DNA of 64,000 bases from an uncultured Clostridia bacterium. GTDB taxonomy: Bacteria > Bacillota > Clostridia > UBA1381. This document shows positions 42,901 through 50,570 of this stretch, in pieces. The notes under the pieces are model-generated. The model saw only the letters and a program-made list of their open reading frames with translations. It was not told the origin of the DNA and did not search any database. Positions within the stretch are counted from its first letter, which is position 1; every line of letters starts with the position of its first letter. Both the position numbers and the translations under genes were made by a program. Location: contig CANPXG010000002.1 of assembly GCA_947585795.1 (NCBI GenBank), positions 1-64,000 on the forward strand, read 5' to 3'.

Positions 42901-45073
42901 GTCGGGAGATACTGTAGGAGCCGGCGACCTGACTACGCAGGCGAACGGCGAATCGAGCGCGCAGGCGTTCCCGACCGGCTGGAGCACGGTTGAAGAAGGC
43001 AAAGGCAATATCAGCGGAAGCGCGAAAACGTGGGATGTGGAAATTGAATTTGACTATGCGAACAACAAGGCTAATGCTTATATATGCGGATATAAGAAAG
43101 ATGACCAGGGAGTACAATATGTTAATGGTCAGTATACAAAGTCGTTTGATTTGCAGGACGGTGTACAGCTCAGCAAGGTAGAATTCTCGTCGAAGAAAGA
43201 AAACGGCTGTCAAGGCATATATTGGACGCCGGAGGTATCAAACTTCTCGTATGAGGAGATCGCGCCGTCGCAGGAAGGAAGCGCGAATGTGCTGTACCGT
43301 AGAGGTGAAAAGACCGGTATTCCGTGGTCGGAAAGTGATATAGCGGCGGCTACGGGTGGATTTACTCCAACAGGTGAAACGCTGGAGTTTGACGCGACAA
43401 ATAAGCGTATCTTGTTTAATCCTACAACGCCGACTGCGTCGTACAGTGCGACAAAGACGTTTGATTTGGCAAATGACGCGCTTGTTGAGTATGACCTTGA
43501 TTGGTATATCCAAAGCGAAGTAGGAAGCAACGCAAACAATTATGAGTACGTTCAGATAGGCGACAATATTCGGTTTGCATGGAAAACGGGTTATAAGATT
43601 TTCCTGAGCAAAGACGGCGGCACGACATGGGGCAGTGATGCGCTGTTTTCCGGCGCGAACAGGACTCCCTATGTGAAGAATATTCATCTTGTGTATGACA
43701 AGGTAACATCAACAGTAAAGAGCCTGTCGTTTGACGGCAAGGTGCTGATGTCGAACGAAAAGCTTGAAAATGACACGATGAATAAGGTTACGTTCGGATT
43801 TGTCAAGGACGGCAACACACAAGGTTGGGAGTACCCGTGCGGACTTGATAATATATCCGTTTCGCAGTTCAGCCCGACGGCGGAGGCGACATTCCACGTT
43901 CAGTTTGTTGACGAGGACGGCAATATACTTGATGAGCAGGACGTTAAGGTCGGCGAGTATGCGAGTGCGGACGATGTGACGAAGCCGGGTAGGACTGTGG
44001 AGTGGACACCCGATCCCACGACAACACCGATCGTGGATGATACCGTGTTTAGAGGCACGTTTACGCCGGTCGGGGTGGATACGTATACCGTGACGCTCAA
44101 CGCCAACGGCGGTAAGTTTGACGGTGACGCGGCGACCAAGGAGCTTACGTTTACGCCCGGTGCGGCGCTGTCGCTTGCCGATCATGCACCTACAAGAGAT
44201 TATTACACGTTTGGCGGCTGGTACGCAAATGTGGAGTGCACCGGTGATGCGGTTGAGGCGGTTCCTGCCGATACGGAAAGTGATGTGACGTATTACGCGA
44301 AGTGGACACCTATGACGTATACGGTAACGCTTGACACGCAGGGCGGTACTCTTGCCGACGGTGCGGATATAACGTCGTACACGTATGGTGAAGAGGTAAC
44401 GCTCCCCGACAGCAGTCAAATCACAAATGGTGACAAAGTATTCTTCGGTTGGTATGAGAACGCTCAATGTGAGGGAGCATCCGTTGAGAAGATAGAAAAG
44501 GGTTCATACGGTAACAAGACGTACTACGCGAAATGGGCAGAAGCGGGTAAGTATAAGATAACGTATAACCTGCTCGGCGGTACGTTGGCGGACGGTGCGG
44601 CGGAGGAGTACACCAAAGGTACTCCCGTAACGCTGCCGGAACCGACGTGGAACGGATATACATTCGGCGGTTGGTATACAGCCGAAGATTACAGCGGTAA
44701 CGCGGTTGAGAGCATTACGGCGGAAGATGAGGGTAATAAGACGTATTACGCAAAGTGGACGTCAACATCTCCCGCTGTCGAGTACGCGTCCACAGCCCAA
44801 GACGGTAAGACCGTTACGGCGTATGTCGCGGCGGAGAAAAATACCGATATGATAATCGGTGCGCTGTACAATGGTACGCAGCTCGTCGAGGTCAAGACGG
44901 CGGCTGTTTCGGAGAATGATATTACGGCGAATTTGGTTTATGTAAACAACAAGCTCATGTTTACAAATGATGTGAGCAAGTATGACCTTAAATTATTCCT
45001 TTGGAACGGTTTGGGTGTGAACGGCTTAAAGCCGCTTGCGGCAGTGCCGTCTGTGAAGGCTAAGGAACAGTAA
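39947..45073 (+). CDS. Secreted rhamnogalacturonan lyase, PL11 family, multidomain
   Basis: A 1708-aa exported enzyme predicted to cleave rhamnogalacturonan I by beta-elimination. The ATG at 39947 follows AGAAGGAG; the frame is open further upstream through repeats that are not coding. Order, approximately: signal peptide 1-28; PL11 beta-propeller 30-695 with RGLVAVKATSGVYLSWR, GDLDGDGEYELVVKW, YDFDGDGKAEMMCKTAPG and VADVDNDGKDEL Ca-binding-type loops; two BIG_2 domains 705-880; two LamG/beta-sandwich domains 885-1308; an Ig-like domain; three InlB/Listeria-Bacteroides repeats 1378-1605, each ending YYAKW; and a C-terminal module with LKLFLWNGLGVNGLKP. Natural partner of the esterase at 34349. 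How it is held at the surface is not evident; no SLH, sortase or dockerin is seen. Confidence 0.9.
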   Translation: MRRRILSVLLSLAMVGTICTAVAVPASADGAKTPQYQTTAREMEKLNRGLVAVKATSGVYLSWRVLGSESLATTAYDIYKKGTSTKIATVEGGKATNYTDSSGTASSEYQVVVSGQQPVDDEWVTPWTGYYSRSGNQAGYKDLLFEAPAGGSDYTYTADDMSVGDLDGDGEYELVVKWNPTNAQDNSKSGKTGDVMFDAYEINGDGTPMWRINLGPNIRAGQHYTQFLVYDFDGDGKAEMMCKTAPGSKDAGGNYVNQFGVTDTIRGDDNTKVYRNSSGYVLDGPEYLTVFDGETGTAMQTVNYDPPRTIKSQTSSGWGDTYGNRSERYLAGVAYLNGETPSALFCRGYYTFAYVAAYNWDGTNLTEQWISKNEKNSSWVEDGKGNKTKESKSGYTLYGQGAHSVSVADVDNDGKDELIFGAAVLDDDGTVLYSDGRGHGDAEHVSDFDNDGKQEVFMVHEAGKDNDNLIPYAVDIKRYNDSTKVMDDVMKQSSTGDIGRGVMDNVDDTFASQNPDSLALFWSTANGDTALTYNINGVQKGVSTDSNKNKFYNFLIYWDGDLGRELLDNNLLAKYSATSGITRILFTGDNYIPDIASNDVNKKTPGLVADIFGDWREEMVFRLANGTGARIYTSCVPTNYRLTTLMHDSQYRCAIAWQNVGYNQPPHTSYYIGSASLATDASGNKLNYLAPAIPFTKVKYANTEITTPVTGISLSPSTLRLEKGKSQLIEAIITPDNADNKTVTWETSDESKVTVTNGLVTAVGKEGSATITATAKDTTNGTYSAKCQVEVYATDVTGIQITDPTDNMFNMTTGDEKTFTAKVEPDNASEKGVEWRSTNPVVATVDANGKVTAVGMGLATIYAKTVDGGFEDAIAVNVLPQATTDKSGDDVFTLQTDAASGTFNATKTGAKLTQENNTNEATFYKTVNEVDGNNKAKLSFHYVTGGTQIANKQWNWKNHEFSMYVKLLGKNGENILTFHQPWTKVSGDTVGAGDLTTQANGESSAQAFPTGWSTVEEGKGNISGSAKTWDVEIEFDYANNKANAYICGYKKDDQGVQYVNGQYTKSFDLQDGVQLSKVEFSSKKENGCQGIYWTPEVSNFSYEEIAPSQEGSANVLYRRGEKTGIPWSESDIAAATGGFTPTGETLEFDATNKRILFNPTTPTASYSATKTFDLANDALVEYDLDWYIQSEVGSNANNYEYVQIGDNIRFAWKTGYKIFLSKDGGTTWGSDALFSGANRTPYVKNIHLVYDKVTSTVKSLSFDGKVLMSNEKLENDTMNKVTFGFVKDGNTQGWEYPCGLDNISVSQFSPTAEATFHVQFVDEDGNILDEQDVKVGEYASADDVTKPGRTVEWTPDPTTTPIVDDTVFRGTFTPVGVDTYTVTLNANGGKFDGDAATKELTFTPGAALSLADHAPTRDYYTFGGWYANVECTGDAVEAVPADTESDVTYYAKWTPMTYTVTLDTQGGTLADGADITSYTYGEEVTLPDSSQITNGDKVFFGWYENAQCEGASVEKIEKGSYGNKTYYAKWAEAGKYKITYNLLGGTLADGAAEEYTKGTPVTLPEPTWNGYTFGGWYTAEDYSGNAVESITAEDEGNKTYYAKWTSTSPAVEYASTAQDGKTVTAYVAAEKNTDMIIGALYNGTQLVEVKTAAVSENDITANLVYVNNKLMFTNDVSKYDLKLFLWNGLGVNGLKPLAAVPSVKAKEQ

Positions 45074-45090
45074 AATCGGAATTTAAAAAA

Positions 45091-45116
45091 GGCAATCCGA
45101 GGGGATTGCCTTTTTT
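45091..45116. terminator. Terminator between PL11 lyase and lgt
   Basis: Perfect 8-bp stem 45091-45098/45103-45110, GAGG loop, six T residues after and six A before: bidirectional between convergent genes. Confidence 0.92.
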
Positions 45117-45131
45117 GTGCGGTGAAAACGG

Positions 45132-45911
45132 TTATTTTCTTTTCGGTAAATAGATGAGTAAAGCGGCGGAGATGAGTATCAGGGCGGCGGAGGCGAGTTG
45201 TGATATTCCGATGATTCCCGGTATCGCGTACAGTATGTACGACGTGTCGCGCATGCCCTCAAGTACGAGCCGCCCGAGTGAGTACCAAAGCAGGTAGAGG
45301 CAGAATACTTGTCCGTCCGCGCGCTTTTTCTTGCGGAAAATCAAGAGTACGATAAGTCCGAGCGCGTTCCACGCCGCTTCGTAGAGAAACAGCGGGTGCA
45401 CGGGCGGTGCGCCGTTTATCGACATTCCGAAAAGTCCCGTCGTGGCGCGTCCGTATACCTCCGCGTTCGTGAAGTTGCCGAAGCGTCCGATGATTTGCCC
45501 GATGAGAAGTCCCGGCGCGCATACGTCGATCATTTTGAGTAAGCTGATTTTTTTTACGCGGCAGTATATTACGGTGGATATAAACGCGCCGATAATTCCG
45601 CCGTAGATCGCCAAACCGCCGTTCCATATTTTGAACATGTCCGCAAATGTGTCAAATTCGTCGAGGGCGAAGAGTACGTAGTATATCCTCGCGCCGATAA
45701 TTCCCGCGACAAGTCCGATGAGTGCAACGTCCCACACGTTGTCCTTGCTTACGCCGCGCTTTTCGCACGTCGAGCAGACGAATAAAAGTCCGAGTAAAAA
45801 TCCCGAAAGTATGATGAGCGCGTACCAGTATATACCTTTCGAGCCTATTGAAAACGCGATAGGGTCAATGTTTAGCGTTATTCCGATGCTTGGAAATGCT
45901 ATTTTGTTCAT
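45132..45911 (-). CDS. lgt: Prolipoprotein diacylglyceryl transferase
   Basis: Integral membrane enzyme that attaches diacylglycerol to the lipobox Cys of prelipoproteins such as PstS of this window. The 259-aa protein has about seven hydrophobic segments, the conserved NGGLAIYGGIIGA loop (most homologues read HGGLAIYGG, so Asn replaces the His here) and the signature GRFGNFTNAEVYGR. CAAGGAGG precedes the ATG on the minus strand. It is divergent from mraZ. Confidence 0.95.
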   Translation of the reverse strand: MNKIAFPSIGITLNIDPIAFSIGSKGIYWYALIILSGFLLGLLFVCSTCEKRGVSKDNVWDVALIGLVAGIIGARIYYVLFALDEFDTFADMFKIWNGGLAIYGGIIGAFISTVIYCRVKKISLLKMIDVCAPGLLIGQIIGRFGNFTNAEVYGRATTGLFGMSINGAPPVHPLFLYEAAWNALGLIVLLIFRKKKRADGQVFCLYLLWYSLGRLVLEGMRDTSYILYAIPGIIGISQLASAALILISAALLIYLPKRK

Positions 45912-45955
45912 TTATGTGCCTCCTTGTAAAATTTCTCCAAAAATTGAGTATTTTT

Positions 45956-46139
45956 ATTGAAATTATTTTGTAATATAATAGCAAAGAAATTTTAATATAA
46001 GTATTCACAAATTGAAATATTTGTGATATAATAGTAATAACCACGATATATAGTGGTTAATGGCGTAAATTTACAACAATATATATGTACACGTCATAAA
46101 TTTGCCACAATAATTATATCCTATTTGCCTTAAATTTAC
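45956..46139. repeat. Short repeats in the lgt-mraZ divergent gap
   Basis: The 403-bp gap 45912-46314 is very AT-rich. It has a direct repeat of about 27 bp (45956-45984 and 46013-46039; ATTGAAAT...TATAATAG), small hairpins (CACAAAT/ATTTGTG; ACCAC/GTGGT), and three copies of TAAATTTRC at 46066, 46097 and 46131, the first two extended to TAAATTTRCMACAATA. They look like regulator sites, but no regulator can be named. Confidence 0.5.
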
Positions 46140-46191
46140 AAGTAAAAGCGTAAAATAAGGTGAAAAGAACGCTCTTTTATAAAAAAAGCTA

Positions 46192-46220
46192 TTGCATTTT
46201 TCATCATTTTAATGTAAAAT
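46192..46220 (+). promoter_or_regulatory. mraZ (dcw cluster) promoter
   Basis: TTGCAT (46192-46197), 17-bp spacer, TAAAAT (46215-46220), directly abutting the GGAG repeats of the next entry. Confidence 0.7.
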
Positions 46221-46252
46221 GGAGTTAATGGGAGTGAATTGGAGGGATTTGG
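46221..46252 (+). promoter_or_regulatory. MraZ box: GGAG repeats at exact 10-bp intervals
   Basis: GGAG occurs at 46221, 46231 and 46241 and GG at 46251, all on one face of the helix. In other bacteria MraZ binds direct repeats of a G-rich pentamer spaced 10 bp apart at the start of its own transcript and represses the cluster. Position just after the -10 box fits autorepression. Confidence 0.8.
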
Positions 46253-46314
46253 TTAAAAAATCCCGACATGGGAGTGCTCCGCCACTGAAATGATGCGAAA
46301 GGCAGGTGACATAT

Positions 46315-46758
46315 ATGGTAAACTTTGTTGACGAGTATCCACGTCAGCTTGACGAGCGCGGAAGAATTATTTTGCCCGCCAAGGTGAGGGAGGCTATGTC
46401 GGGTATCGTGTATGTCACGCGTTCGATGTCGGATAAGTGCCTGTACTTGTATCCGAAGGAGGAGTGGGAAAGAATTTCCGAGAAAATCAACCGTTTGCCA
46501 ACCGCCACCGATAGGAACGCGGCGGCTTTCGCGCGTTTGTTTTTCGGTAAAGCGACCTGCTCCGACGTGGACAAGCAGGGCAGAGTGCCCGTGTCGAAGC
46601 GTCTTATCGAGTACGCGGGACTTAAAAAGGACGTTGTGCTCGTAGGCGCGAATACGCGGCTCGAGCTTTGGGACAACGAGGAGTGGGAGAACTATCAGCG
46701 CGGTGTTTCCGACGACATTATGATAGAAGGTATTTCGGAATACGGACTTAATATATGA
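46315..46758 (+). CDS. mraZ: Transcriptional regulator MraZ
   Basis: A 147-aa protein with two SpoVT-AbrB-type DNA-binding domains (EYPRQLDERGRIILPAKVRE near the N terminus and CSDVDKQGRVPVSKRLIEYAG in the middle), forming a ring that binds repeats upstream of its own operon. The ATG at 46315 follows AGGTG by six bases; a GTG at 46306 lies inside that site. It heads the division/cell-wall cluster up to murG and likely represses it through the box at 46221. Confidence 0.96.
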   Translation: MVNFVDEYPRQLDERGRIILPAKVREAMSGIVYVTRSMSDKCLYLYPKEEWERISEKINRLPTATDRNAAAFARLFFGKATCSDVDKQGRVPVSKRLIEYAGLKKDVVLVGANTRLELWDNEEWENYQRGVSDDIMIEGISEYGLNI

Positions 46759-46773
46759 TGAGAGGAATACGCG

Positions 46774-47706
46774 ATGGAGTTTAAGCACGTTTCGGTACTG
46801 CTTGAGGAGAGCATTGAAGCGCTGAACTTAAAAATGGGCGGCGTGTATGTTGACGCGACGCTGGGCGGCGGAGGACATTCCTTCGGGATATTGTCCGCGT
46901 GCGGCGGCTGCACGGTCATAGGTATAGACCGTGACGCGGAGGCGATAGAGGCGGCGAAAAAACGCCTTGAGCCGTTTTCGCAAAGAGTTACGACGGTAAA
47001 CCGTAATTTCAGTGAGATCAAGGACATACTTTTGTCGCTGGGAGTAAGCGAAATAGACGGCGCGGTCATGGACCTCGGCGTAAGCTCGTACCAGCTCGAC
47101 AACGCCGACAGAGGCTTTAGCTACATGAAAGACGCGCCTCTTGATATGAGAATGAGTCAGACCTCGCCAAAAACGGCGCGGGAGATAGTAAACTCGTACT
47201 CATGTGAGGAATTGACGCGGATATTTTATGAGTACGGCGAGGAAAAGTGGTCAAAGCGGATAGCGGAGTTTATCTGTGAGCGCCGCGCGGTAAAGCCATT
47301 GGAAACAACGTTCGAGCTTGTGGACGCGATAAAGGCGGCGATACCGAAAAAGGCGCGCTCGGACGGCGGTCACCCCGCAAAGCGCGTGTTTCAGGCGATA
47401 CGTATCGAAGTGAACGACGAGCTTTCCGTATTGGAAAATTCGGTGAGGGATTTTGTGTCGGTGCTGAAAACAGGCGGCAGGATAGCCGTTATAACGTTTC
47501 ACTCTCTCGAGGACAGGATAGTTAAAAGAACGTTTAAGGAACTGGAAAAGGGCTGTATTTGCCCGAAAGAGTTTCCCGTGTGTATGTGCGGGAGAAAAAG
47601 CGAAATAAAAATTATTTCAAAAAAGCCCATCCTCCCGACAGGGGAGGAGGCGCGGGAAAATCCCCGCAGTAAAAGCGCGAAGCTCCGCGTAGCTGAGAAA
47701 CTTTAA
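46774..47706 (+). CDS. rsmH: 16S rRNA (cytosine1402-N4)-methyltransferase
   Basis: SAM-dependent methyltransferase (MraW) of 310 aa that modifies C1402 of 16S rRNA. It has [13 protein letters not shown], the SAM motif [34 protein letters not shown] in overlapping parts, and the C-terminal [15 protein letters not shown] cysteine-rich segment. It follows mraZ by 15 bases, the invariant order of the dcw cluster. Confidence 0.97.
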   Translation: MEFKHVSVLLEESIEALNLKMGGVYVDATLGGGGHSFGILSACGGCTVIGIDRDAEAIEAAKKRLEPFSQRVTTVNRNFSEIKDILLSLGVSEIDGAVMDLGVSSYQLDNADRGFSYMKDAPLDMRMSQTSPKTAREIVNSYSCEELTRIFYEYGEEKWSKRIAEFICERRAVKPLETTFELVDAIKAAIPKKARSDGGHPAKRVFQAIRIEVNDELSVLENSVRDFVSVLKTGGRIAVITFHSLEDRIVKRTFKELEKGCICPKEFPVCMCGRKSEIKIISKKPILPTGEEARENPRSKSAKLRVAEKL

Positions 47707-47718
47707 GGAGAGGTTATT

Positions 47719-48216
47719 GTGGATCACGGAAATTTGGCGTACAGGCTGCCGGAAGAGTATGAGGAGCCTGTAAGAAGAAGAAAACCACAAGTAAATAGAG
47801 CAAGGAACAGAAGGAATCGTGAAGAAATGCTAATCAGGAGTAAAAATATGCGCAGAATATGCGCGATAGTGGTAGTAGCATTGTCGGCAGGATTTATGAT
47901 TTCCCAATTTGTGACAGTAAACGAAAACGCTCAGGCAATAGCTTCTCTGCAAAAGCAGCTTACCGAGATGGAGTCGGCGACAAGTCAGATGGTATTCGAC
48001 ATGGAACAGAGCGTCGATCTCGCGGAGATAGAAAAAGAGGCAACGACAAGACTCGGTATGCAAAGACCTGAGAAGTATCAGACTGTATACGTAAACGTCA
48101 AGCAGGACGATATGACGGAAAAGACCGCGGGCGAGGTCGAGGGACTCGGTAACAGCATAATGTCCGCGCTTAAAAAGATAGGCGGTCATATTGTGGAATT
48201 TTTCAGCATAAAATAA
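47719..48216 (+). CDS. ftsL: Cell division protein FtsL
   Basis: A 165-aa bitopic membrane protein: basic N terminus (about 1-48), one transmembrane helix (RICAIVVVALSAGFMISQF, about 50-68), then an extracellular coiled coil (NAQAIASLQKQLTEMESATSQM). FtsL binds DivIC and FtsQ and activates septal synthesis. Primary sequence is poorly conserved in the family; the call rests on this architecture and on position between rsmH and the PBP gene. Start is GTG 47719 behind AAGGAGAGG. Confidence 0.82.
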   Translation: MDHGNLAYRLPEEYEEPVRRRKPQVNRARNRRNREEMLIRSKNMRRICAIVVVALSAGFMISQFVTVNENAQAIASLQKQLTEMESATSQMVFDMEQSVDLAEIEKEATTRLGMQRPEKYQTVYVNVKQDDMTEKTAGEVEGLGNSIMSALKKIGGHIVEFFSIK

Positions 48217-48265
48217 AGTCTGTAGGGTCCTGTAGTTATTTAAGAGGAATTGAGAAAGAAATTAA

Positions 48266-50548
48266 ATGAAGCCATCATTAAATGAAATAAGAAAAAAGAC
48301 GCTTATAATGATGCTTATAGTGACCGGCGTGCTGGTGCTTTTGATAGCGAGAGTCGCGTACTGGCAGATAATCAGGGGCGAGGAGCTTTCAAGCAAGGCT
48401 AAGGCGCAGCAGCAGGGGAGCAGCATTATAACGGCGTCGAGAGGAAGTATATACGACCGTAACGGTAAGGTGCTCGCGGAGAGCGCGTCGGTGAATACGC
48501 TTATTTGTAATCCGGAGGATATTAAAGAGGACGGTGACGCGGCGGTTATAGCGTCGAGGTTGTCGCCCATTCTTGACATGGATCAGGCGAAGATCACGGA
48601 GCTTATAACAAAGGATGCGCGTTATCAGGTGATAAAGAAGCGTCTTACCACCGAGCAAGCCGACAGCGTAAAGCAGCTGCTCGATCCCGAAAATGACGCG
48701 GCGACCGCGAAGGCGTTTACGGGTATTTATTTTGAGGATGACTCGAAAAGGTACTATCCGTTTAACGTCGCGCCGCATACTCTCGGTTTCACCGGTTACG
48801 ATAATAACGGTATACAGGGTATAGAGCTTACGTTTGACGATGAGCTTATGGGACGTAACGGCAGCGTGGAAACAAATCAGAACGCCGACGGCAGCACGCT
48901 CAAGGAAGAACAGGCGGAGTACATAAACGGTGCGCAAAAGGGTGACGATATTGTTCTTACGATAGATGAAACGATACAGCATTTTTTGGAAAACCACCTC
49001 CAGGAGGCGGTGAGCGAGGATAAGCTCAAAGAGGGTGCGGCGGGTATAGTGATGAACCCGAAAACGGGGGAAATACTGGCTATGTCCACGAAGCCCGACT
49101 TTGACGTGAACGATCCTTACAATATAGAACAGTTTCAAAAGTACGCGATAGATTTTAAACTTGACGAGGAAAGTGACGATGAGGATGAGGATGAGGACGG
49201 TGAGGCTACGCCCAAGCCGACCATGGATCCGAAAAATCCGAGCGATGAATATATAGCGGCGATGCGTAATAAAATGTGGCGCAATAAGGCTTTGTCGGAC
49301 ACGTATGAGCCAGGCTCCACGTTTAAGATAATCACGGCTGCCGCGGCTTTGGAGGAGCATGCCGTAGATCTTGACACGGCGTTTTACTGCCCCGGCTTCA
49401 AGGTGGTGGCGGACAGAAAGATAAGCTGCGCCAACAAAAACGGACACGGCGCTCAGACGTTTGTCGAGGGCGTAAGAAATTCGTGTAACCCCGTGTTTAT
49501 GGACGTGGGTGAAAGACTTGGCAGCGACAAGTTTATGGAGTATTTTACCGCATTCGGTCTTACCGAAAAGACGGGTATAGAGCTTGTGGGTGAGTCATCG
49601 AGTATATATTACCATAACGGTATGAGTGAGGTAGACCTTGCGACAAGCTCGTTTGGTCAGGGCTTTCAGGTGACGCCGATACAGCTTATTACGGCTGTGT
49701 CCGCCGTAATAAACGGCGGCGTGCGTATGAAGCCGCAGATAGTGAAGGAAATCAGGAACAGCGGCGGCGTTATAAAAACGTACGAGCCGGAAACGGTGAC
49801 GCGCGTGATTTCAGAGGACACGTCGCAGAAAATGCGTGAGATATTGGAGTCGGTAGTGGCGCTGCCGGAGGCAACGGGTAAAAACGCGTATGTGAAGGGC
49901 TGCCGCATCGGCGGTAAGACGGGTACGTCGGAGAAGGGTAACCGTAACGAGGAAAAGCGTATCGCGTCGTTTATAGGTTTCGCGCCCGCGAACGATCCCG
50001 AGATAGTGTGCCTTATAATGCTTGACGAGCCGCAGGTCGACAATAAGTACGGCGGTACCATCGCCGCGCCTGTAGTGGGTGAGCTTATTGAGGATATACT
50101 CAATTATCTCGGTGTTGAGAAACAGTATACGGCGGACGAGGAGCCGGACGTGAAGGTCGAGGTTCCCGATGTGCGTACGATGGATGTTTCGGCGGCGAAG
50201 AGCGCCGTGACGGAGAAAAATTTGTATGTGACGGTAAAAGGCGACGGTGACACCGTCGTAGACCAGCTCCCGAAGCCCGGTATAATGCTCGGTGAGGAGT
50301 CTACCGTAATTCTTTATACGGAGCAGCAGGAAAAGACGCAGGAGGTTACCGTGCCCGATCTTGACGGTATGTCGGTAAGCTCCGCGAGGGATACTCTCGA
50401 GATGCGCGGACTTAACTTTGAGGTCGTCGGCGCGGGACACAGCGAGGTTGGCGGCTCGTATGCCGTGAGCCAAAGCATAGAGGCGGGAGAAACAGTGCCG
50501 CCGGCCACGGTGATAGGAGTGGAATTCCGTCAAGTGACTTCAGATTAA
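48266..50548 (+). CDS. Class B penicillin-binding protein with PASTA domains (FtsI/SpoVD-like)
   Basis: Membrane-anchored transpeptidase of 760 aa for septal or spore peptidoglycan. It has an N-terminal membrane helix (TLIMMLIVTGVLVLLIARVA), a dimerisation domain with ASRGSIYDRNG, and a transpeptidase domain with active-site PGSTFK, the SxN box NSCNP and the KTG box GGKTGTSEKG. Two PASTA domains end it (EVPDVRTMDVSAAKSAV; TVPDLDGMSVSSARDTL). A strikingly acidic insert (about residues 304-320, DEESDDEDEDEDGE) lies within the transpeptidase region. Whether it serves vegetative division or the spore septum cannot be told; only one copy is seen here. Confidence 0.93.
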   Translation: MKPSLNEIRKKTLIMMLIVTGVLVLLIARVAYWQIIRGEELSSKAKAQQQGSSIITASRGSIYDRNGKVLAESASVNTLICNPEDIKEDGDAAVIASRLSPILDMDQAKITELITKDARYQVIKKRLTTEQADSVKQLLDPENDAATAKAFTGIYFEDDSKRYYPFNVAPHTLGFTGYDNNGIQGIELTFDDELMGRNGSVETNQNADGSTLKEEQAEYINGAQKGDDIVLTIDETIQHFLENHLQEAVSEDKLKEGAAGIVMNPKTGEILAMSTKPDFDVNDPYNIEQFQKYAIDFKLDEESDDEDEDEDGEATPKPTMDPKNPSDEYIAAMRNKMWRNKALSDTYEPGSTFKIITAAAALEEHAVDLDTAFYCPGFKVVADRKISCANKNGHGAQTFVEGVRNSCNPVFMDVGERLGSDKFMEYFTAFGLTEKTGIELVGESSSIYYHNGMSEVDLATSSFGQGFQVTPIQLITAVSAVINGGVRMKPQIVKEIRNSGGVIKTYEPETVTRVISEDTSQKMREILESVVALPEATGKNAYVKGCRIGGKTGTSEKGNRNEEKRIASFIGFAPANDPEIVCLIMLDEPQVDNKYGGTIAAPVVGELIEDILNYLGVEKQYTADEEPDVKVEVPDVRTMDVSAAKSAVTEKNLYVTVKGDGDTVVDQLPKPGIMLGEESTVILYTEQQEKTQEVTVPDLDGMSVSSARDTLEMRGLNFEVVGAGHSEVGGSYAVSQSIEAGETVPPATVIGVEFRQVTSD

Positions 50549-50570
50549 ATTGTTAGGGGGAAAGAGAAAT

